64,000 bases of DNA from positions 61,367,001 to 61,431,000 of the forward strand of contig CM071596.1 of the NCBI GenBank assembly GCA_036435485.1, given 5' to 3'. The translations under genes were made by a program, and so were the position numbers. Shown one piece after another: positions 9,690 to 21,109 of this stretch. Source of the stretch: Saposhnikovia divaricata. Its lineage: Eukaryota > Streptophyta > Magnoliopsida > Apiales > Apiaceae. The first letter of the stretch is position 1, and every line of letters begins with the position of its first letter. The notes under the pieces are model-generated. The model saw only the letters and a program-made list of their open reading frames with translations, was not told the origin of the DNA and made no database searches.

Positions 9690-11100
9690 CATATGTGGGC
9701 AATAGCTACGCTTTTTTCAGAGTAAAAAGCAAAAGTGTAACTATATATGCCTTAAAACGAATCTACGCCTACACTTTTTTTCTATGTTAGCATTTCTATA
9801 AATTAGTGTTACGGTAGATGTGATTCAGTATCTATGCTAACGCCAAAGTTGGTGCAGCCGTTGGTCTTTAATAAAAGTGTAACCGTTGGTCTTTAAAAAT
9901 CAAAAAAAAAAATAGGCGGCTCTAAATATTTGTCTAAAATGAGACAATAAAAAACAGGCGGCCAAATATTTGCCCAAATATTTCATTTAAGCGGGTTAAT
10001 TTTCAGACATTCCCTCTATGTCAATTATTTTCAGACGACTCTCTCACTCACCAAACACAATTACACAAATCTCTCTCTACAGCTCACTCAAATCTCTCTC
10101 AACTCTCTCAACCAAATTTAAATTACACAATTAGGGCTTGTAGATTAAGGTTTCTTCAGAGGTTCTCTCTCTACAGGTTCTCTGCAATTATGGCTTGTAG
10201 ATTAGCGGCTCAATTAGGGCTTTATTTCGGGTTATATAGAGTTCGATTCAGGTTCAATTCAAGTTCAATTCAGCTTCTTGTTCGATTCAAGTATTCATCT
10301 TGTTCTTCTTATTTGTGTATAACATGTTTATTTGGGTACAATTCGGGTTCAATTGGGGTTTGTAAATTAGGGGTTCCTTTCGGGTTGAATTGGGGCTTGT
10401 AGATTACGAATGTTTGTTTGTGTATAACATGCTTATAAACATGGTAATAATTGTTTCGATTGTTTTTTATTTTTGTTTATTTTTGTTTCGATTTTAGTTA
10501 CGGTTTTGGAAGATGTTTTGGAGCTTAACAACTTGATTATGGTTGGTTTAACAGCTTGAGCTCAATTTACGTTAGTTTTGATTAACAGCTTGAGCTCAAT
10601 TTATTTGTATGTGGCCGTTGTTGGTTGGTTTAACTGTGGTTCTGAAGGCTTAATTAGCTTACTAATATTTGTTTTAAATACTAGAGTATTTGTTTAAAAA
10701 TGAGACTATCTACAAGTTGTTAATATTTTAGTTACTAAAACTAGATATTGTCTTGGCCGGTTCTTGAATATGTAAAACCTGAACACATAGTTAGATTAAG
10801 TAGACTTTGTGGATCTTTTATCCTCAGTGTTTTCTTTTCCTGTTTATTGTGTTTAAGCATGCTGATTTTTCTTTTCCAAGACTGAACTTGGATAGTTATG
10901 TTGCATGACGTAGAGTGTTTTGTATGCTCTGTAAAAAGTATCTATTTAAGAATTATTGTAACTTTAATAAAGATGTAGCAATGAGACTATCTACTAACTG
11001 TAGGTATTTTTATTTAGTTACTAAAACTGAATAACCTAAACACATAGTTAGATTAAGTAGAATTTGCGGCTAATCGTAGTTGTTGTTTTTTACTGTAGTC
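9690..11100 (+). other. 5' region of CACTA-B: subterminal repeats, leader and intron
   Basis: Bases 9690-9900 hold subterminal repeats (aaaagtgtaac, ggtctttaa). A CT-rich stretch with ctctctc and tctctctac words at about 10030-10180 looks like the transcription start and 5' UTR, followed by T-rich intron-like DNA to the tnp2 start. The 70-codon frame at 10190-10402 is a low-complexity FG/SS run that I do not consider a gene. Confidence 0.5.
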
Positions 11101-12178
11101 ATGAGTGATAAAGGTTATACTTGGTTAAATCTTCCCAAGTATACCAAAGATTACATCGAGGGAGTCGATTTGTTTGTGAAAATTGCGATAGCCAAATTTG
11201 CCGACAGAAACGAAATACAGTGTCATTTGCCACGGACCTTGTGTAACCTTTGTAGAATGGATTTATCATGTTACGTCATTAAAAGACAGTAATATCATGG
11301 ATCCTGAACTAGACACTGAACTAGATACGGGATTTCAAGATAATTTTGACGAGATGTTGAACGTTATGTATGGCAAGGTGGGACCAAATGAAGATGCAAG
11401 GAGATTTTATCAGCTCGTCGAGGAAGGAAAACAACCCCTCTATCCTGGTTGTAAGAAATTTTCCCGTTTAAGTTTTTTAGTTAGGCTTTACCATTGGAAG
11501 TGCATTCATGGTGTAACCGAGTCTGCGTTCGGTGAGATATTACAGCTGATTAAAGAGGTTGTTCCCGATATTAATGTGCCTGCCTCTTTCAATTCCGCCA
11601 AAAAGATCATCAAGAATTTAGGTCTTGACTATAAGAAAATACATGCATGTCCAAATGACTGCATGTTGTATTGGCGTGAGAATGAAAAGGCAGTTTCTTG
11701 CAAAACTTGTAGTGCTTCAAGGTGGAAAAGCGTGGCACAAGAATCGGACAATGGCAATAATAGAATTCCTGCCAAAGTGATGAGGTATTTTCCGTTGACG
11801 CCAAGGCTCCAACGCATGTATATGTGTAAAGATTTTGCCAAACAAATGCTGTGGCATGAAGTGGAAAGAACAAAAGATGGGAAGTTACGGCATCCGGCTG
11901 ATGGTGAAGCCTGGAAGACGATGGATGCCATGTATCCGCAATTTTCGTCGGATTATCGCAATGTGAGATTGGGGTTAGCTTCTGACGGGTTCAATCCATT
12001 TCGCACAATGAGTACCACACACAGCACATGGCCAATTGTAGTCGTAAACTACAATCTACCTCCTTGGCTAAACATGAAACCAGAAAACATGATCCTTTCA
12101 ACCCTTATACCTGGTCCAAATGATCCGGGAAATAATATTGATGTCTACATGCAACCGCTGATCGAGGAGCTGAATTAA
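11101..12178 (+). pseudogene. tnp2-like: TNP2-like CACTA transposase, frameshifted and truncated
   Basis: The frame from the ATG at 11101 encodes the start of the transposase-associated domain (TWLNLPKYTKDYIEGV...). It shifts near 11218, where comparison with the sister gene at 22558 indicates loss of about 40 codons; the rest continues in another frame (11225-12178). That part carries conserved tnp2 landmarks: KFSRLSFLVRLYHWKC, GLDYKKIHACPNDCMLYW, a C-x2-C pair, VMRYFPLTPRLQRMY, KLRHPADGEAWK, LGLASDGFNPF (Asp presumed catalytic), HSTWPIVVVNYNLPPWL and IDVYMQPLIEEL. It stops at once after the last motif, where full-length tnp2 proteins continue for several hundred residues. Non-functional as it stands. 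Confidence 0.9.
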
Positions 12179-12342
12179 TCTACCATCTTATTTGTCTTGT
12201 AATCTGATCATCAATCAAACTTGGTAAATTAATTGTATAAATTATATTAAGTTAGCAAAAATCATTACCTGTGAAAATTGTACTTAAATTTTAAATTAAG
12301 TTAATTGTAATGTGACTGACCAGTATTGGATTTTGTTACAGG

Positions 12343-15300
12343 ATGGATGAAACTGTGATTGTTCGATTGCACCACAAGGGACGCTTCACAAAGAATAAGT
12401 ATATTGGTGGCTCACATGATACATTTGAGGAAGACCCTGACAGGTTTTCCTACTCAGTACTGATGGAATTTGTTAAAGAAATGAAATACAAGGAGATTGG
12501 AGGCATATTTGTTAATAATGATGGCTGGAAACTAGTGTCAGATGATCAAACTCTTCGTCAATTTACTCAAGAGAAAACTGAGCTTGACTTTTACATTGAG
12601 TGCACTGTCAACAAAGCTATACCAACAGTGAAACAAGTGCAACCGCATGTGGTTGTAAGGCCAAGATCAAGCCCTGTTATAACTAAAGAAAAGATGGCTG
12701 AGAAGCGGACTTTTGTGACACTACAGAATATCAATGCTGAGAAAAAACGAAAGCTGAAGGATAGGAATGACGATAAGGAAAGGAGAATTAGCACAAGGAA
12801 AAAACTACAGTTCAATGATGATGTTAGTACTCATGAGGAAGAATTAATAGGTCTGGCGGATTATATAAAAAGGTTTGAGTCACCTGATACAAAGGCAGAG
12901 AAAGCCGGTGAGGGTTTGCCTGATCCCAAGGCAAAGATAGTTGGTGCAGGATTGCCTGATATAAAGGCAAAGAAATCCAGTGAGGAATTGCATGATACAA
13001 AGACAAAAGAAGTTGGTGCAGGATTGCCTGATCCAAAGGCAAAGACAGTTGGTGAGGAATTGGGAAAATGTGTTGAAGGGCAAGGATGTAATGACTATGA
13101 GATGAAAAGGAATGATAATGTAGCGAAAAATAAAGCAAAACTTAAAGAACTTGGATTGGTCCCAAGTAAGTCTGCTAAGAGTTGTCAAAAGGACAAAGGT
13201 AAATGCAAGGAAACAAATGAAGATGCAAGTGAAAGTGAGTATGTCCCGGATAATAATGATGTTGAAGCTGAACAACAAAGTGATCGTGAGGATGATAATG
13301 TCACTTCAAAGGTATGTTTTTATTTAATTTATGCATTAACTTAATTTTACTTAATTTATAGTACTGCTGGTAATTGGTAAATACTAAAATTTGTAGAGAA
13401 CAAAAAAGGTCAAGAGACAAAGAGTTGAGATCGGTGCTGGTCCAAGAACTCGTTTGCAAGCTACTAAACTGCCAGGTTCATCTGAAAAGAAGGAAGCAAC
13501 TGCAGGCGCAACTTCACTTCCTATGGAGGTATTTACAATAGTTCTTCTTGTTACCAAATTACGGAAGTTGAGGTTTGTGAAGTTTTTTTATATTTTAATA
13601 TTCTTGCTTTGAAGGTTAATAATGCACCAGTGGTTTCTCTAAAAGAAAAGCTAAAAAGTTTGAGAGAAGGTCCTGGTTCAATGGCTCTGTACTTGGAGTT
13701 ACGGGAAAAACAACAAATTGAAAAGGAAATTCCGCGAGCAGAGTCTCAAACGCAACATTTGCAGTCACAGTCCGGTAATTTACTAGATCACATGCATGTT
13801 AGAGTATTACATGCTCTTATATGATTTTTTACTTTGCAATTCATTTTTACATGCTATTACATAAAACAATTATATTATTCATTTTCACTTTGCAATTCAT
13901 TTTTATATAATTTTTTTACTGAAATATAAAAGTTGAAAAAGGCATAACAATTAAATTTACAATATTCCAGATGATGCACCTGTTGATGCAGCTCCAAAAA
14001 GAAAAAGGGGGAAGACCAAAATGAACCATGTTCATAATAGAGGAGAGAAAAAAAGGATCACCCTCAACTATCTCAAGCAGCCTGTTGCGGATGATGGCAA
14101 GTTATTATCTGAATTTAGCAATTTTTTGGGGACAACTGTTTGGAAGTTTGTGTCTCTTACTTGTGCCAGTTGGCATCAAGTTCCTGAAAAAGGGCTGTTA
14201 TTGGAGTATGTCCAGGTAAAATATGTCTAATATGTGAAAATCTCGCAACATTTGGTTTATATATTCATGTTTATGCACTTTGTGTAATTTTATACAGGAC
14301 AAGTATATCATTCCAGAAGACGCTGTACCGTGGATTAATAAATCGATGAGTGATCACTTTAGGAGCTTCAAAGGTCGAATCAAGAGAGACCATTATAAAC
14401 CTTATAGTACAGATGATGAGAGGTTGGCACACAGGCCCGAAGAGGTTCCTCTTTCAGATTGGAGGATTCTTTTGAAGTATTGGGGTGACAAAAAAGTTCA
14501 GGTAATGAATTTAAATTCAATGTTCAATATAACGAGGCTCTAATTTAACTAGATTATGGACTGGAAATTGATGAATGTTAATTCATGTCATTATTATGTA
14601 TAATTAAGTATGAAAAGTGACTATTAAATGTTCCCTTTTTATATAGGAAATTGCAAAAAGGAATCAAGAGTCACGGAATAAAATTACGGAGACCCATACT
14701 ACTGGGGCTACGAGTTTTGCCCAAATTGCCCACAAGCTGGTAATGCTTATTTGACCATAATTTTTTTTGTAATTTTTTTGTAGTTTAGCAGTTTTTTAGC
14801 AGGATGAGTGATGTTTTTATATGTTCTATTTATTGAATTCAGCGACTTGAAAAACTTGAGAAACTTAAAAATCTTGAAAAAACCCCTATCGACGGTGATG
14901 CTGAATCTGATGCTGATTGTGAATAGCTTGCTAAAGTCTATGATGCTGATGTATATGTAGCGACTCGCAAACGAAAAGATGGCCGCGAGTACAAGTTACC
15001 TCCGGAGGTGCTTAAAACGGTTAAGGATAAAGTTGTAAGTATTAAATGGACATTTCTCTGATATTTTTTTATTATTGTATTTTGTGTCTCAATCAAATGC
15101 ACTATTTTTTTTTTTTTACAGGTTGATGTTGAGAAACTTCTACAAAATGAAGGTGCTGAGGCTGCTAATAAGTTGGTTCATGGTGGCAAGGAACACGGCC
15201 CATCTTACCTAATTGGGAGGCTTATTCGAAAAAAGGAACCAAAGTCGAAGTCCTCGGCATCACCATGTACATCCTCCGTTCCAGATCAGCTGGTGTCAGA

Positions 15301-15487
15301 CATAACTACTAATATCAGGGCTCAATTGCAAAAAGAGATGGATGAGAAACTGGACTAAAAAGTTCGAGAAATGATGAAAATGTTGGCTGACAAGAACCCA
15401 GATTTGAAGTTGAACATTGAGGGCTCTGAGAAATCAGTGCAAGTGTCTGATGATGATCACAGTGTCTCTCATCAAATGACTGACTAG
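12343..15487 (+). pseudogene. PB1-like + plant transposase (Ptta/En-Spm) second gene of CACTA-B
   Basis: Eight exons with GT-AG borders: 12343-13311, 13397-13528, 13615-13774, 13971-14215, 14298-14501, 14647-14739, 14843-15034 and 15122-15487. The N-terminus (VIVRLHHKGRFTKNKYIGG, then WKLVSDD) matches the PB1-like domain found in plant transposon proteins. A basic linker and five 12-residue repeats (DPKAKIVGAGLP type) follow. Exons 4-7 form the Ptta/En-Spm plant transposase domain, with LSEFSNFLGTTVWKFVSLTCASW, W-inka motifs, DHYKPYSTDDERLAHRP and LSDWRILLKYW. Exon 8 is a coiled-coil-rich C-terminus. This is the TNPA-like subunit, presumed to bind the subterminal repeats. In-frame stops at 14924 (TAG, GAATAG) and 15356 (TAA) inactivate it. 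Confidence 0.85.
12886..13065 (+). repeat. Five in-frame 36-bp coding repeats in the CACTA-B second gene
   Basis: The encoded units are DTKAEKAGEGLP, DPKAKIVGAGLP, DIKAKKSSEELH, DTKTKEVGAGLP and DPKAKTVGEELG. They form a charged linker between the PB1-like and transposase domains. The alternation of similar units (2 and 5, 1 and 4) suggests duplication by slippage or unequal exchange. Confidence 0.85.
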
Positions 15488-16255
15488 ATTATTTTGTCAT
15501 ATGCTAAGTGTTCAGTAGTTTTTGTTATATCTTTGGATTGCGATGGTATTACTTAGCTTCTAAGCGCTACTTAATTATGATAGTTTTTGATGGTATTTAA
15601 GTCAACTTTTGGATGTTGGTTTAGTTAATTTGGATGGTTTGTTGGTTTTTGTAGTAAATTTGGATGGTTGGTTGTATTGGAATGGTTTGTTGATAGTCTT
15701 GTGTAATTTGGATGATTGTTTGTGTTTTGGGATGTTTGACAATATTTTTAATGGGAAGCTTTATATTTCAATATCATATGTTTCATTTTTGTATTTAAAG
15801 TGTTGGCAAAAGTATAATAAAGTGTTGGCAAAATATTAAACTGTTAAAGATAAAAGTGTAGCCATAGTGATAAAGTTGTTGCCAAAAATATCAAACTGTT
15901 TCACAGTATTATGTTACAGTTGTACTAAATAGGTGTAGGCATAGGTCTACGGCTATACTTTTAATGGTGTTACAATATTGATAATTGTGTTGGCATAGGT
16001 CTACGGCGACAAGTTTCAAGATGTAGCCACAGAAAAGAAAAGTGTAAGAATAGGGGTCTACAGCTACACAAATATACTCGTGTCACCAGAAACCAAAAAA
16101 GTGTCAGCATAGGGGTCTATGGTTGCGGCCGTTTTTGTAACACCCTCAAATTTGGTAAAAGTGTAACCGTAGCCTGTTTTTCTTGTTTTAGCCACACTTT
16201 TTGGGCTATAAGCACACTTTTTTAGGCGTAGTTATTGTCCATATATGGCGTAGTG
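15488..16255. repeat. 3' region and right subterminal repeats of CACTA-B
   Basis: Bases 15600-15770 are a G/T-rich stretch with repeats of tttggatggttt. From about 15790 to the end, words such as aaagtgt(a/t)gcc, aggtctacggc and taggggtctac recur about ten times and mirror the left end, ending with ggcgtagttattgtcc-atatatggcgtagtg. No gene. Confidence 0.75.
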
Positions 16256-16853
16256 CATTTTGCATCTATAAGCTTTACTCCAATTTCAATATATATATAT
16301 ATATGTAGTTTCATAAATTAAACTTTGCATCTCCAAACTTTAAATCATAATTCGAATCACAATCCCTTATACGTTTTTTATCAAAAATAATATTACTTTT
16401 AACGAATGTATTGACAAATGCGATAAAAAATTGTGTAGTGATTATGTAATTTATATTTTAAGATGGTACAAATATATTTTAATGATTTTATACGTATCAT
16501 ATATCATAATAGTCACAACTTTATTTAATGGAAACATATTAGTTCAATTTTATAATATATTTTAATTGATTAATGGTCAAAAAATTATATTAAATTATAA
16601 TTTAAAATTTTTAAATGTGTAAAATTAGTTACATGTTTACAATCTAAAATTTATATCATTATTATAATAATTTCATATCGCATTTGTCAATATATTCGTT
16701 AAAAGTAATATTATTTTTGATATAAAACATATAAGAGGTTGTGATTCGACTTATGATTTAAAGTTTGGGGATGCAAAGTGCAATTTATAAATCTACATAT
16801 ATATAATTGAAATTGGAGTAAATTTGGGGATGCAAAATATAATTAACTCTTAA
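16256..16853. mobile_element. Foldback (long inverted repeat) MITE, host of CACTA-B
   Basis: The left arm (ttttgcatc, tttactccaatttcaat, catctccaaactttaaatcata, ttttaacgaatgtattgacaaatgcgat, ending near 16430) is repeated in inverse at about 16670-16850. The arms are about 175 bp and clearly more than 80% alike, around an AT-rich loop. The outer tip of the left arm lies at 9664-9681, on the other side of CACTA-B. The uninterrupted element would be about 600 bp. The tip gagttaattatattttgcatcc resembles a common plant MITE end. I cannot fix its TSD. Confidence 0.8.
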
Positions 16854-17561
16854 AAATATATATTTTTTGTGTAGTAAAGGCTTACTCTAAAAACCATTGT
16901 GTTATTTTCAAATTTTAATTAACTAGCTTTACTATATTTAAATAATTTTGAACTCTGTTTTTCCGTGTGATATTCCTCAAGAGTTTGTAGTCAATTATGT
17001 TCCAATCCCGTGCACAGTCTTCAATAAGGGTTGCTAACAAAGTCATTTCTTGATAAATTATTATATATATTAATTTTTTAGTTTCTCTTTCTTTCATATC
17101 AATTTTGGTAATAATTACTCAAAAATTATTCCAATAATTAGTATTTTTCATAGTTGATTATTTGGTCCCAAATTATCACAATATAAATAATTTCTAAAAT
17201 ATAATAAGTAGGGATGATATACACATTTTATACTTACATAGATATTTAACCATTTGAGTAAGTTGTCAAAAGTTGGCAACTTTGTTAGGCAACATTGCAA
17301 CTCCAATAGGTTGGCAATTTGCCCCATCAATTTTCGCAACTTCTTGACAACCGTACCCCTATTGAAGATGTTCAAGTTACATATATCCTCAACCTCCATT
17401 TAACATATGGGAAAAGGAACAAAGTGAAAAAGATGTTTCTCTCAGATAGCAACTGCCACTGCCCACCGAGACCGAGTTTGGCCACACAATTCTTGGGCTA
17501 ACAATTCTTTGCTATCAAAATCTCAAACATTTTTTATGTGGCCTATGGACTTTTGTTATTA
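16854..17561. other. Intergenic DNA, no gene recognised
   Basis: AT-rich sequence. Bases 17265-17350 contain repeated ttggcaa / gcaac words around an imperfect inverted repeat (gttgtcaa...ttgacaac), possibly a small MITE remnant. Short frames on both strands show no motif. Confidence 0.35.
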
Positions 17562-17600
17562 CTAGCTTATACACGTGCAACGCACGGATCTTTTTCTAAT
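17562..17600 (-). mobile_element. Helitron-type 3' terminus (remnant)
   Basis: On the minus strand this reads ATCCGTGCGTTGCACGTGTATAAG then CTAG followed by T. That is a short GC hairpin a few bases before CTRR-T, the hallmark of a Helitron 3' end. The same arrangement is seen at 26433 and 27625. The matching TC 5' end was not located, so the extent to the right is unknown. Confidence 0.55.
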
Positions 17601-17699
17601 ATTTATTATATTATTTATTTGTTATTAGTTTACATATCAAATTGTTGTTATGAAATTAATATATATAATTGTTGTTATGGCTGAATCTACAGCCATAGT

Positions 17700-18570
17700 T
17701 GGATATTTTTTAATATTGATCCAACCCATCTATAACCATCCATTAAAGAAATGGAGGGTTGAGATTAGAAAGCTTACGCTATATAATATAGCGTAGTACG
17801 CTATATTATAGAGCGTAAACTTTTTCCCATATTATCCCTGAATCTGCCACGTGGCCGGTCTACATACGCTTTATAATATAGCGGAGTACGATATATAATA
17901 TAGCGTAAACGGTTTTTTTGACGAAAACCGGGTTTATTTTACAAAATAACATAATAGAGCGTATTGTGTTCCATATACATCATTTTACAAAATATTAAGT
18001 GAGTAAATCATCCACAAACCACCGGAAATCGCAAATCCACCGGAATCGGAAGTAAATCATCATCAATTTCATCATTTCTTCATATAAAGTGAGTAATTTC
18101 GTGTCTATTTCTTGTATCTATATGTCATCTAATTTTTAATATGTGAGTAGATTTATGTACACGTATGTATGTATATAATTGTAGATTAATTGTAGATTTG
18201 TGTAGATTTGTTAATTGTAGATTTGTGTACATGTATGCATGCATGTATGTATCTAATTTTCGAATAGGGTCGAATTAAAGTTCTAATTTATGGATTAATT
18301 TCGAATTAGGGTCGAATTAGGGTTCGAATCTGTGGATAATTTTTGAATTAGGGTTCAAATTTGTGGATAATTTTCGAATAAGGGTTCGAATTTGTGGATA
18401 ATTTTAGAATTATTAGGATTAAAATTTATTGGATTAAAGTTTAATGGATTAAAGTTTGAATTTGTGGATAAAGTTTGGATTTGTGGATGAAGTTTGGATT
18501 TTTTTATGTATTGTGTAGTTTGGATTTTTTTTGTTTGGATTAAAGTTTTTTTATATGTGTTGGATTTTAG
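17700..18570 (+). other. Upstream region of the PMD pseudogene with repeated palindromes
   Basis: At 17776-17818 and again at 17868-17908 there are AT-rich palindromes built on acgctatataatatagcgt and gtacgctatattatagagcgta. Bases 18250-18500 contain short degenerate direct repeats (gggttcgaatttgtggataattttcgaat). These could be subterminal repeats of the transposon that carries the plant-mobile-domain gene. No other gene. Confidence 0.45.
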
Positions 18571-21001
18571 ATGGAAGATTTTTGCGGTCCGGTTGATCCT
18601 TCTCTCCTTACCGACGAAGATAACCATATTAGTAGTAGAATATGGGTTGGGGATCATTGAGATAGACTTACAATCCGTCAAAGTACCTCGTTGCTTGGTG
18701 AATGGGAATTAGAGCCATATCAAATTCATCTTTTACAACATTGGGGCTTCGGAATGTTTGCTAATCCGAGAGCCGTTATTCAAAATGATGTGTCTTTAGT
18801 TCCGTCATTAGTGGAGCGTTGGAGGTCGGAAACCAACACATTCCACTTTACTTTCGGGGAGTTGACGGTGACACTTAAAGATGTGTACATGTTGACGGGG
18901 CTTCCGGTTGTTGGAGAGGCGGTAACTTTGAGTGAAGAAATTGATGTAAAAAATCTTTGATTACGTGATTGGCCGGATCCGACACTCTCACTTGAGCAAA
19001 GGGATGAAGCTTGGATTAGAGGTGGCGTGAAATTAAATTTTTTGAGGGAAAGATATCGCAAGTGCCCGAACAAGAAGGATCTGGCGCTTCTAGAAATATA
19101 TACACGGGGCTATATGTTTTATTTGTGTGGGGCGATATTGTTCCCCACAAAATCAAACAATGTTTCTCATCCAAGATTAATTCCTTTGTTTATTGATACT
19201 TCTAGAATATATGGGTATGCTTGGGGTGTAGCAGCACTTGCTTATCTATATAGGAATTTATGGGAGGCAAGTCGTAAGGATTGCAAGTATATTACGGGAT
19301 GCATAACAATATTGATGCTTTGGGCACGTGAGAGGTTGCGCCCGGGATAACATATGCTAGCATCTCAAACCCGGTATATATGTCCTAGGGCTTTGGCATG
19401 GGGGATTGATCCCGTTGGCGCAGGAAAATCTAAGTACTTTAATGTTCATCACAATATTGATGCATATCGCGGGATGTTTGATAACTTTGATGCGCAATGG
19501 GTTAATTGGAGGCCATATCTTCGCTTCTATCGACATTATAATCCCCAATTTCATTGGGACTTGTTAGTCGGTGTAGCTCATGTGCCGGTTGTGTTTTTTA
19601 AGATGTTGAACATCAACTTCCGGAAAGGGTGGGAAGACAGTTTGGTTTTCCATTAAGCATTCCGCCACCGCCACCGGATGATATGGCAAGATTGAGGGTG
19701 AGATTTGAACATTCTTTTATAAACCAACATTATCTCAATTATGCTCAATATGTAGTTGTTTGGAATGAATTTGTGCAATATGGTGTTGGTATTTTGGGGC
19801 CACCTTTGGATGCCATATCTCTAGAGGAATATATGGATTGGTATTATAATGTTACCAAATTAAAGATTTTGCCGCCCTCAAAACCAACCAAGGATCCGAA
19901 AATATTCCAACAACCGAAAGACAAGTTCGACAATCCCAAGGTAATGGACTTGGTACGTATTTTTTATTTGAAATAGTTTCGTTGAATTTTTTCTTGTATT
20001 TATATTTATATTTTGTCCTTGCTTCATATGTATTGTAGATCATATGTACCGTGCGAGACATGGGTAGGCTTTGCTCTCATGATATGCCTGGGATTTTTCA
20101 CGAGGAAATATTGCCAAGCTTCGTGAATAAATTTGATGAATTAATGCTCGAGAAATATGGCCCGACATATGAAAGGCCCGATTTCAAGAGTTGTTTGCCT
20201 AAAAGAAAGGCAAGAAAGAACCAACAAGTTAGTCCCGAGAAGGAAAATTATTACGAGGGGTATGAACGCTATGACCATCCTTATGGTACTCAAGAAACTT
20301 TTATGGTTGGTCCTAGTGCTCCACTTCATAATCCTACTCAATTCGACGATGATCCTAGTGTACACTTCGAATTGGAAGAGGCTTCGGTTAAGGTATAATT
20401 TCTTATTTCTAATTTCACAATGTCACTTTGTCAATTAGTAAGTCATTAATAACTCATTTGTTCACTATGTTCATTTTAGGAAACTTTTATAGTTGGTCCT
20501 AGTGCTCCAATGCTTCATCCTACTGAATTTGATAAAGGATCCCTTATAAAGCCTCTTAAGACAAATAAAGTGGATTGGTTGAATGAAAATTGGTGGGAAT
20601 GTGGTAGGCCTATAAATCTTCCAATCAATTGTAGTGCAAAAGCGGTTATTTCTTTGAAACCAAACAATGAAGTGGAGGATACAATTATCGATTGCTATAC
20701 TATATTACTTAAAAAAAGAGAAAATGCCCTTTTTGGTCATCAACAAGGTGTCATCAAATATTACTTCATGTCTTCGTGGTTCTTCCAAGTGATGGGAGCT
20801 CATCATTGCAAACCAATGAAGAAGAATCCCGCAAAAAGGAAAGCTAGTGAATGGACGGCCATTGATGCGGACTTTAGAGCATATGGCATGAAGGAAGGGA
20901 CCGAAATGGTGACCACACTACACCATATACGACCTACCGTAACTCCTACCGGAGAAATGTTACCCCAATATGTTACCTTAGCTATACTACTTACATCCTG
21001 A
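18571..21001 (+). pseudogene. Plant mobile domain (PMD) + Ulp1-like pseudogene, interrupted by CACTA-C
   Basis: The first exon (18571-19952) encodes a plant mobile domain: WELEPYQIHLLQHWGFGMF, LVERWRSETNTFHFTFGELTVTLKDVYMLTGLPVVGE, then RWRPYLRFYRHYN-type sequence. In-frame stops lie at 18658 (TGA), 18958 (TGA) and 19348 (TAA), with a frameshift near 19605. Exons 20039-20392 and 20480-21001 continue with a linker and a region like the N-terminal part of Ulp1 (C48) peptidase-like transposon proteins (IIDCYTILLKKRENALFG). No His-Asp-Cys catalytic centre is reached before the stop at 20999. PMD proteins occur both as host genes (MAIN/MAIL family) and inside MULE and Gypsy elements. The Ulp1-like tail and upstream palindromes favour a transposon-borne copy. 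Confidence 0.75.
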
Positions 21002-21109
21002 GGTAACATTGTGTTTTTTTATGTTACCTTAGCCAAAACTATGATGTTACATTAGCTAGAAAGTGTTAAAGCATGTAACATAAATATGTACGTGTTACAT
21101 TAGAGTTGA

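Larger units (their letters stand above)
9682..16255 (+). mobile_element. CACTA transposon B (two-gene element, inactivated)
   Basis: The terminal inverted repeats are CACTACGCCATATGTGGGCA on the left and, inverted, CACTACGCCATATATGGACA on the right, extending over about 30 bp. The 3-bp target duplication CAT lies at 9679-9681 and 16256-16258. Subterminal repeats (aaaagtgtaac, gtctacggctac and inverses) flank both ends. Inside are a broken tnp2-type transposase (11101-12178) and a PB1-like plus Ptta/En-Spm protein gene (12343-15487), both on the plus strand. A frameshift, a truncation and two in-frame stops mean that it no longer makes its proteins. At 6574 bp it is within the range of autonomous CACTA elements but lacks the C-terminal half of TNP2. 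Confidence 0.93.

Noticed and set aside
10190..10402. Small plus-strand ORF in the CACTA-B leader
   Set aside because: Encodes repeated FG/SS low-complexity from gggttcaatt-type DNA repeats; no start context or homology.
12824..13278. Long minus-strand frames of 104 and 132 codons opposite the CACTA-B second gene
   Set aside because: They mirror the repetitive coding stretch on the plus strand and have no motif; shadows.
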